In this document: in pieces, positions 16,901 to 22,651 of the stretch
Position numbering within the stretch: the first letter of the stretch is position 1
How the letters are laid out: the number at the start of each line of letters is the position of its first letter
Source: Caproiciproducens galactitolivorans
Lineage (GTDB): Bacteria > Bacillota > Clostridia > Oscillospirales > Acutalibacteraceae
DNA length: 64,000 nucleotides
Reading direction: 5' to 3'
Assembly (NCBI RefSeq): GCF_004768785.1
Contig: NZ_SRMQ01000004.1
Coordinates: 123,352 to 187,351, forward strand
Translations under genes and position numbers: made by a program
The notes under the pieces: model-generated
Seen by the model: only the letters and a program-made list of their open reading frames with translations
The model's database searches: none
Told to the model about the DNA's origin: nothing

Positions 16901-17207
16901 TCCCAAGTTCATGGCCATTCGTTGGGCGCTCACTGTACTTGCCATAATCATCTTCTCATGGATTTCGGCAAAAATTATTCGGGATGAGGATCTACCGGGA
17001 GAAATGCTGGCTAAGCCCGGCCTCCATATTAACAAGGATGCCTGTATGGGCTGTACCCTTTGTGCAAAGAACTATCCCACACTGTTTATAATGCAAGGGA
17101 AAAAAGCTGTTGTCAAAGCATATGATAAACAGGCTCTTGATTATGAAAAACTCCAAAGTGTAATAAAGGCATGTCCGGTTCATGCAATAGAATATTCGGA
17201 ACAATAA
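16869..17207 (+). pseudogene. Remnant of a permease fused to a ferredoxin domain
   Basis: The readable part begins around FLGPKFMAIRWALTVLAIIIF, one membrane helix, then a linker and a ferredoxin-like domain with CMGCTLC and a distant CPVHAIEY, giving four cysteines for one Fe-S cluster. Proteins joining a predicted permease to a C-terminal ferredoxin exist in Clostridia; here the permease body is missing. The residues before ~16895 read through the junction with the Crp remnant. A small membrane ferredoxin could still be translated from ATG 16911 (MAIRW), but no clear ribosome binding site is seen. Confidence 0.6.
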
Positions 17208-17211
17208 AGAT

Positions 17212-17244
17212 AAGGAGTTATATCACAACGTGATGTAGCTCCTT
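17212..17244. terminator. Bidirectional hairpin terminator
   Basis: AAGGAGTTATATCAC pairs with GTGATGTAGCTCCTT (one mismatch) with a 3-nt loop, followed by ATTTACTTTATT. It ends the ferredoxin remnant. Confidence 0.65.
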
Positions 17245-17434
17245 ATTTACTTTATTAAAAAGGTTGTAAGCCTATCTTTGTATCCAGGATTAATATCATC
17301 GAGAGGGGTTTAAGTGTAATTACCCTCAGGATTCAATCACCCTATTAATCCAATCGCATAAGATATATAAGGGTAATGCTATGCAATTTATAATTTTGTG
17401 ATGTTACCTAAGCTGAAAAAGGAGGTGTTTTTTT

Positions 17435-17896
17435 GTGAGTCGATATAATGAAAACAGAAGGGGTTGCGGAAATCAGACCGTAGAGTCATGCCAACAAGAC
17501 CATGGGCCTTATCCCTATGTTACCAACATTTCGCAAGCAACTGGGCGGAATCAGAACTATCGCACGACATTGTGGACTGGATGTCACCTGCAGTTAACTC
17601 TGATGAGTATTCCCGTATGCGGTGAAATTGGGTTAGAGATACATCCAGATACTGATCAGTTTTTGCGTATCGAACAAGGAAACGGTGTTGCTTTGATGGG
17701 AAACCGCAAAGAGCAATTGGATTTCCAGCAATGTATAGCAGCAGATGATGTTATTTTTGTCCCTGCCGGAACATGGCATAATGTTGTTAATAAAGGGCGA
17801 TGCCCTTTAAAACTCTATTCAATTTATGCACCACCACATCATCCGCATGGCACAGTGCACAAAACTAAGGCAGATGCCGATAGATTGGGGGATTGA
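17435..17896 (+). CDS. Cupin-domain protein
   Basis: 153 residues, GTG start at 17435 behind AAGGAGGTG. A single cupin fold is visible: motif 1 around GEIGLEIHPDTDQFLRIEQG (~residues 68-87) and motif 2 around DVIFVPAGTWHNVVNKG (~residues 110-126). The metal-ligand pattern HxDxxQ...H resembles small metal-binding cupins, some mannose-6-phosphate-isomerase-like. The His-rich tail (APPHHPHGTVHKT) may also bind metal. It sits as a lone gene between terminators in the cargo patch next to a metal-type ATPase. Substrate unknown. Confidence 0.8.
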   Translation: MSRYNENRRGCGNQTVESCQQDHGPYPYVTNISQATGRNQNYRTTLWTGCHLQLTLMSIPVCGEIGLEIHPDTDQFLRIEQGNGVALMGNRKEQLDFQQCIAADDVIFVPAGTWHNVVNKGRCPLKLYSIYAPPHHPHGTVHKTKADADRLGD

Positions 17897-17917
17897 AACC
17901 ACAATACATGTAAAAAA

Positions 17918-17956
17918 AGTAAGAGCCACGTGAGAATTCACGCAGCTCTTATTTTT
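17918..17956. terminator. Bidirectional terminator between cupin and P-type ATPase genes
   Basis: AAGAGC-CA-CGTGA with TCACG-CA-GCTCTT forms the stem; TATTTTTATT follows on the plus strand and TACTTTTTTTAC on the minus strand. It can stop transcription from both convergent genes. Confidence 0.75.
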
Positions 17957-20492
17957 ATTGCATTGAACCATTTTTCAGTTTTTGTCGTTTTACCAGTTTC
18001 ACTAACTCAAACCAAAACACTGCGATAAATGCAATAATAACAGCCTTTAATAACAGAGAAGCAGAAAGTGGTGCCAACTTTAATAAGCCATTGAGTGGCG
18101 AATACAAAATAATGCCAAGCATAGCCAGTGTACCAAGGTTAACTGCCCACATCACTTTGTCTTTCACAAGGCGCTTTACCGATTGAAAGGTAAAATCGTG
18201 ATCAGAACTATTGACCTGTACAAGAAACAAGTTGGATAGCATGATAATTGCAAGCCCCATTGCCCGGGCAACTGGTGCATTATCAACATTTCCATCGAGG
18301 ATTACGTAATACGTTCCAAAGGAGGCCGCAAAAATGATAAGTCCCTGCAAAATGCTTTTGGCTAGAGTTTTTGCGGTCAACAGTTTTTCCTTTGGATCTC
18401 GAGGGCTTCGCTCCATAATGTCTGCTTCGGCAGGCTGACGCTCTAGTACAATCGAGCAGGTAGGGTCAATGAGTAGCTCGAGCAGAACAACGTGGAGAGG
18501 AAGTAAAAGCAGTGCTGAGGGGGCAATGCCAAGGATTGGTGCAAGTAAGGAGGCAAAGGCAATGGGAATATGAATGGTGAACACATAGCCCACAGCCTTG
18601 CGAATGTTATCATAAATACGGCGACCGTCTTTTACCGTTTCTACAATAGTAGTAAAATTGTCGTCCATTAGAATGAGATCTGCTGCTTCACGGGAAACTT
18701 CACTGCCGCGTTTACCCATTGCAATGCCAATATCGGCATATTTGAGAGCGGGTGCATCATTCACGCCATCACCGGTCATCGCGACAATTTCACCGTTATC
18801 TTTGAATGCTTTTACAATACGCATTTTATGTTCAGGAATGACACGAGAAAAAATGCTGACATCCTTCACTTTTTCACGCAGTTCTTCATCGGTCATTTCG
18901 CTTAGCATATCGCCTGTAATGATATGGTCGCTGTTTTGCATACCGATTTTCTTTGCGATAGACGCGGCGGTGATGCCATTATCACCTGTAATCATAACAA
19001 CACGAATACCCGCTTTATTGCAAACGGCGATGTCTGCTTTTACACCTTCACGGGGTGGGTCGGCAAGCCCGATCAGTCCGCAAAGCGTTAAATGGCAGTC
19101 TGTGATCTGTGCAGGAATTTCTGCTTCACTTTGTAGCTTTGCAGTGGCAACTGCAATTACACGCAAACCTTGTTTGGACATTTCGGTGATCTTCTGTTCT
19201 GCTGTTTGTTTTTCTAAATCTGTAAGCTTACAAATAGTTAAGATACGCTCAGGGGACCCTTTTGCGGCAACGGTAATTCCGTCATCTCTGCGCCAAATAT
19301 GCCCCATCATCTTCAACTCATTTGTAAAGGCATATTCGCTGATTAGTTCTCCAGCAAAAAGATCTTCCTTTAAAATTCCAAGGGTTTCGCAATGCTTGAG
19401 CATTGCCTTTTCCATTGGGTCATAGGCATCGGTCTCGCAGCCCATACCCATTACTTCACAAAGTGCTATGGTGTTGCCATCAGTAGCCCACGTATCCTGC
19501 ACGGTCATCTGATTCATCGTGATGGTACCTGTTTTATCTACGCATAGCACAGATACGGCGCCAAGCGTTTCCACTGAAGGCAACTTGCGCACCAGTGACT
19601 GCTTTTTGGCAAGTCGCCAAGCTCCCATTGATAAAAATACCGTGAGGATGACAGGAAACTCTTCTGGAATCATTGCCATGGCAAGGGTGATGCCCGACAA
19701 AATGCTTTCAATCAGCCTGTCGCCAAAGCTGTGGTCAGGAATATTTAGCCATGTGAATATTCCTACAAGGGCAAACAAGACTGCAGCAATTCCTGCGCAT
19801 AGTTTAACAAGACTTCCGGTTTGCTTTTGTAGGGGTGTGGGTTCCTCTGGTGCAGATGCAACATTAGCACCGATTTTTCCATATTCGGTGCTGCCACCAA
19901 TTTTATCTACCAGTACCGTTGCTGTGCCCTGTGTAACCAGCGTGCCAGCATAACAATAATCACGCCGCCAATAGTCGCTTGTTGAATCTGCACTCTCAGT
20001 GTTGATTTTCCACACACCTTCCGCTTCGCCGGTCAACGAAGATTCATCGACACACAGGTCGTTACATTTTATTATAATGCCGTCTGCCGGGATTTTAACC
20101 CCCTCATAAATCATCATTAAGTCGCTGGGCACAAGGTCAGCACTTGCAATGGTCTGCTCCTTGCCATCACGAATAACAGTGACATGCGGGGCAGATAAAT
20201 CTTTCAGGGCATTTAGGGCTTTATCGGTTTTCCATTCTTGAATTACATCAATGCTAATGATGCCCACCACAAAAATGAGCATAATCGCACCATCCCTGGA
20301 TTCTCCCAGAATAAAATAAATGGTCGCAGCAACAATGAGCAGTAAGAACATTGGTTCGCAGATAATATGCAGGATTTTTTTGAAAAAGCTTTCTTTTTTC
20401 CGTGCGGTCAATTCATTCTTACCATATTGCTCCTGCAATCGTTTTGCTTCGGTGGCGGTTAAGCCAGCCATGTTTTGCTTTTTGTCTGTCAT
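17955..20492 (-). CDS. Cation-transporting P-type (P2-like) ATPase under a NiCo riboswitch
   Basis: About 845 residues from ATG 20492, which has CGGAGGT ahead on the minus strand; longer starts upstream enter the riboswitch leader. All P-type landmarks are present: actuator loop SLTGE, phosphorylation motif CVDKTGT (~residue 317), TGDGVNDAPAL hinge, M4 motif IPEEFP and ten predicted membrane segments. Sequence class is P2 (Ca2+-type), not the CPx heavy-metal class. The 5' leader matches the NiCo riboswitch, so export of Co2+ or Ni2+ is more likely than Ca2+; this specificity is inferred from regulation. It is encoded opposite to the backbone. Confidence 0.88.
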   Translation of the reverse strand: MTDKKQNMAGLTATEAKRLQEQYGKNELTARKKESFFKKILHIICEPMFLLLIVAATIYFILGESRDGAIMLIFVVGIISIDVIQEWKTDKALNALKDLSAPHVTVIRDGKEQTIASADLVPSDLMMIYEGVKIPADGIIIKCNDLCVDESSLTGEAEGVWKINTESADSTSDYWRRDYCYAGTLVTQGTATVLVDKIGGSTEYGKIGANVASAPEEPTPLQKQTGSLVKLCAGIAAVLFALVGIFTWLNIPDHSFGDRLIESILSGITLAMAMIPEEFPVILTVFLSMGAWRLAKKQSLVRKLPSVETLGAVSVLCVDKTGTITMNQMTVQDTWATDGNTIALCEVMGMGCETDAYDPMEKAMLKHCETLGILKEDLFAGELISEYAFTNELKMMGHIWRRDDGITVAAKGSPERILTICKLTDLEKQTAEQKITEMSKQGLRVIAVATAKLQSEAEIPAQITDCHLTLCGLIGLADPPREGVKADIAVCNKAGIRVVMITGDNGITAASIAKKIGMQNSDHIITGDMLSEMTDEELREKVKDVSIFSRVIPEHKMRIVKAFKDNGEIVAMTGDGVNDAPALKYADIGIAMGKRGSEVSREAADLILMDDNFTTIVETVKDGRRIYDNIRKAVGYVFTIHIPIAFASLLAPILGIAPSALLLLPLHVVLLELLIDPTCSIVLERQPAEADIMERSPRDPKEKLLTAKTLAKSILQGLIIFAASFGTYYVILDGNVDNAPVARAMGLAIIMLSNLFLVQVNSSDHDFTFQSVKRLVKDKVMWAVNLGTLAMLGIILYSPLNGLLKLAPLSASLLLKAVIIAFIAVFWFELVKLVKRQKLKNGSMQ

Positions 20493-20605
20493 AAAAGTTA
20501 CCTCCGTTTTAGCCTTTCGGCAGTCGTTTGATAGCTCTATGGCACTCCATTTCGGGGTCATGTGTTCCATCAGGGTATAAAAAATAGCACACCTATGGAA
20601 CATAC

Positions 20606-20702
20606 TACTGTCCCACAGATGTGCTCAAATTGCAATCTGTTGCCGCTCATTGGGCGGCCCGGCCCCATGACCTTTACAAAAAGGTTCATCGCCTGCTCAG
20701 TT
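20606..20702 (-). promoter_or_regulatory. NiCo (cobalt/nickel, formerly czcD) riboswitch
   Basis: Read on the minus strand, this leader has, in order, ACTGAGCAGGC, an ATGA-ACC...GGTCATG arm, GGCCGGGC, GCGGCAACAGAT, and CATCTGTGGGACAGT. These are the conserved blocks and four-way-junction arms I recall for the NiCo riboswitch; ACTG at the start pairs with CAGT at the end. It lies between a consensus promoter and the ATPase start, about 110 nt upstream of it. A downstream ATGTTCC/GGAACAC inverted pair could form the expression platform. NiCo riboswitches turn on metal exporters when Co2+ or Ni2+ is high. Confidence 0.88.
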
Positions 20703-20759
20703 TGTACTGTTGATCTCGCATTCATGCTGAATGTAATGCAGTGCAAAGAGATTCTATAT

Positions 20760-20788
20760 ATTATATGCAGGATTGCAATCATTGTCAA
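20760..20788 (-). promoter_or_regulatory. Consensus sigma-A promoter for the riboswitch/ATPase transcript
   Basis: On the minus strand: TTGACA at 20788-20783, a 17-nt spacer and TATAAT at 20765-20760. Both hexamers are perfect. Transcription would start about 50 bases before the riboswitch, which fits constitutive initiation with metal-dependent control downstream. Confidence 0.85.
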
Positions 20789-20822
20789 CCAGAATATTAT
20801 AGAAGATGTAAGGAGAATTAAA

Positions 20823-20909
20823 ATGAAAACAAAAATCCGTTCACCGTCTTTATGCAAGGATTGTCTGGACGATTTTGGGGATGTAGTAAGGTGTTCCGAT
20901 TATGCATGA
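20823..20909 (+). other. 28-codon mini-ORF carrying repeat copy 3
   Basis: ATG 20823 has AAGGAG upstream and reads MKTKIRSPSL, then CKDCLDDFGDVVRCSDYA. At DNA level it parallels the 16546 mini-ORF: ATGAAAA, TCCGTTC, TTTGCAAGGAT or TATGCAAGGAT, then TCTGGACGATTTTGGGGATGTAG. A one-base shift puts the shared block in another frame, so it is a decayed copy. It marks the right edge of the cargo patch. Confidence 0.5.
20858..20885 (+). repeat. Repeat copy 3
   Basis: GATTGTCTGGACGATTTTGG and the following GGATGTAG match copy 2 at 16583-16605 exactly from TCTGGACG onward. The match ends after TGTAG; the next hairpin differs. Confidence 0.7.
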
Positions 20910-20928
20910 TGGTGTTTACATCAGAAAA

Positions 20929-20960
20929 GTAAGGAGAGCAGCTCGTGCCACTCTCCTTAC
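20929..20960. terminator. Strong hairpin after repeat copy 3
   Basis: GTAAGGAGAG pairs perfectly with CTCTCCTTAC (10 bp) with a 12-nt loop, followed by TTTAC. It can serve transcripts from both sides, including the small minus-strand gene at 20978. Confidence 0.65.
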
Positions 20961-20977
20961 TTTACAAAATGATTCCG

Positions 20978-21145
20978 CTATTCTTTTTCGCCCTCAGGCC
21001 CGGATTCTTTTCTAATCTCAAGTACGATGCCATCATCGCCAGAGATAAAAAGCTCCTCCGTTTTTTGCTGTGCGCGCTGAAGCAACGATATCGCGTCCGT
21101 CACATCATTGAACAGCGAATCGTACATTTTTTTGTAATCTGCCAT
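20978..21145 (-). CDS. 55-residue soluble protein of unknown function
   Basis: The frame from ATG 21145 (minus) has TAGGAGG eight bases upstream and reads MADYKKMYDSLFNDVTDAIS, then LLQRAQQKTEELFIS and an acidic tail ending EGEKE. It is predicted to form a single long helix. Similar small proteins are common in phages and ICEs from memory. The good ribosome binding site and clean hairpin at its 3' side support it as real. No function assigned. Confidence 0.7.
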   Translation of the reverse strand: MADYKKMYDSLFNDVTDAISLLQRAQQKTEELFISGDDGIVLEIRKESGPEGEKE

Positions 21146-21283
21146 GCAATTGACCTCCTAAGATTATTTCGGCGGCCACCGTTGTGTGGTATTGAAACTC
21201 TGAAAGAGCTGATTGTCAAGTTGTTTTTGAGCTTTACTCAAATAAAAATCATTGCTCGAAATTTATTAACCGAGATGAATGAA

Positions 21284-21316
21284 CACACCGTGTGCCTTGC
21301 TACGGTGTGATTTTTT
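21284..21316 (+). terminator. Rho-independent terminator
   Basis: CACACCGT pairs with ACGGTGTG, then A and TTTTTT. It lies directly ahead of the TrbL-like gene and would shield the transfer operon from read-through out of the cargo patch. Confidence 0.75.
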
Positions 21317-21342
21317 ATGTCTCGAAGGAGGTGAACTTCCAA

Positions 21343-22248
21343 ATGTTTATATGGGATTTTGTCCTCGGAACCGTGATGGATCAGATCATCGAATGGCTCT
21401 ACGGACAAGTGGTTGGCTTTCTTGCTGACTTTTTTGCACAAATGGGAAATATGGGCGTGGAGCTGTTCTCTATGGAATGGGTACAGTCCATCGTCCTGTT
21501 TTTCTCTTATCTGGCTTGGGCGCTGTACGGGACCGGGCTTGTGGTGTCGGTGTTTGAAACCGGAATCGAGTACCAGCACGGCCGGGGCAGCATAAAAGAC
21601 GCCGCCTTAAACGCCATCAAAGGCTTTATGGCGGTGTCCCTTTTTACCATCTTACCGGTGGAGCTGTTCAAGCTCTCGGTCAATCTCCAGAGCAGCCTCA
21701 CGGCAGGAATCACCGGCTACGGAAGCAGCTTCGGTGACCTTGCGGGGAACATCATAGCAGAGCTTGGCAGCTCGTCAGACCTGGGCGGTGCTATGGGCTC
21801 CGGTATCTTTGGAGGGCTGTCGGGCATCACAAACCCCATCATGATGCTTTTCCTGATTATCATGATGGGATACTCGGTCATTAAAGTTTTTTTTGCCAAT
21901 TTAAAACGTGGGGGCATTTTGCTGATCCAGATTGCTGTAGGCAGCCTGTATATGTTTTCCGTTCCTCGCGGTTACATTGACGGATTTACACAGTGGTGCA
22001 AGCAGATCATCGGTCTGTGCCTCACCACATTTTTGCAGGCAACCATCCTTGCCGCAGGGCTTATGGTCCTGAGAACCCACGCCCTGCTGGGGCTTGGGCT
22101 GATGCTTTCCGCAGGGGAAGTGCCAAGAATCGCTGGAGCTTTTGGGCTGGACACCAGCACAAAGGCTAATGTGATGAGTGCCGTGTACACGGCGCAGGCC
22201 GCTGTGAACACCACCCGAACTGTGGTGCAGGCGGTTGCACCGAAATAA
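21343..22248 (+). CDS. TrbL/VirB6-like conjugal transfer membrane protein
   Basis: About 301 residues from ATG 21343 (AAGGAGGTGA upstream). It has at least five hydrophobic segments, a Gly/Ser-rich loop (~residues 125-165) and a central stretch MMLFLIIMMGYSVIKVFFANLKRGG typical of TrbL/VirB6 channel proteins. In a type IV secretion system it forms part of the inner-membrane pore. It begins the second half of the transfer backbone; in related elements it would be next to the small protein at 15573. Length and layout are normal. Confidence 0.8.
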   Translation: MFIWDFVLGTVMDQIIEWLYGQVVGFLADFFAQMGNMGVELFSMEWVQSIVLFFSYLAWALYGTGLVVSVFETGIEYQHGRGSIKDAALNAIKGFMAVSLFTILPVELFKLSVNLQSSLTAGITGYGSSFGDLAGNIIAELGSSSDLGGAMGSGIFGGLSGITNPIMMLFLIIMMGYSVIKVFFANLKRGGILLIQIAVGSLYMFSVPRGYIDGFTQWCKQIIGLCLTTFLQATILAAGLMVLRTHALLGLGLMLSAGEVPRIAGAFGLDTSTKANVMSAVYTAQAAVNTTRTVVQAVAPK

Positions 22249-22267
22249 CGCAGAAAGGAAAAAGGCC

Positions 22268-22651
22268 ATGAAATTGATTTATATGGCGTCCCCCTACGCC
22301 GGGGACATCGAAAAGAATACCGAGTTTGCCAAGAAAGCGTGCCATCATGTAATGAACGAGGGGTACGCTTTTTTTGCGCCCCATTTGCTATACCCCACCA
22401 TTCTGGACGAACATCAGCCGGAACAGCGTCAGCTTGGGCTTGACATGGGAATCGCCATGTTGTCCCGTTGTGATGAGTTATGGTGCTACGGCGACCATAT
22501 CTCACTCGGAATGCACCTTGAAATCGAGGAAGCGGGCAGACTCGGAATCCCGGTACGCCGGGTAATGGAACAGGAAAACGGCTTTGCCATAGGCAGAGTA
22601 AAAAACAATGTACCGGCCGAGGCTCCCGAACAGGCTATGAGGATGGTCTGA
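22268..22651 (+). CDS. DUF4406 protein (nucleoside deoxyribosyltransferase-like fold)
   Basis: 127 residues from ATG 22268. It has the MASPYAGD start, FAPHLLYP in the middle and MGIAMLSRCDELWCYGDHIS..GM..EIE.A near the end. These are the conserved blocks of DUF4406, related in fold to nucleoside 2-deoxyribosyltransferases and common on phages and conjugative elements. The active enzyme Glu is not certain here. It overlaps the following methyltransferase gene by one base, which suggests a linked role in DNA or nucleotide modification. Confidence 0.8.
   Translation: MKLIYMASPYAGDIEKNTEFAKKACHHVMNEGYAFFAPHLLYPTILDEHQPEQRQLGLDMGIAMLSRCDELWCYGDHISLGMHLEIEEAGRLGIPVRRVMEQENGFAIGRVKNNVPAEAPEQAMRMV

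Noticed and set aside
18658..19425. 255-codon plus-strand frame opposite the P-type ATPase
   Set aside because: Shadow frame; the minus strand carries all P-type ATPase motifs.
17955..20492. Calcium pump
   Set aside because: Sequence class is P2, but the NiCo riboswitch leader makes Co/Ni export the better hypothesis.
20562..20909. 115-codon plus-strand frame over the riboswitch
   Set aside because: Covers the NiCo aptamer and promoter; only the last 28 codons (from 20823) have a ribosome binding site.
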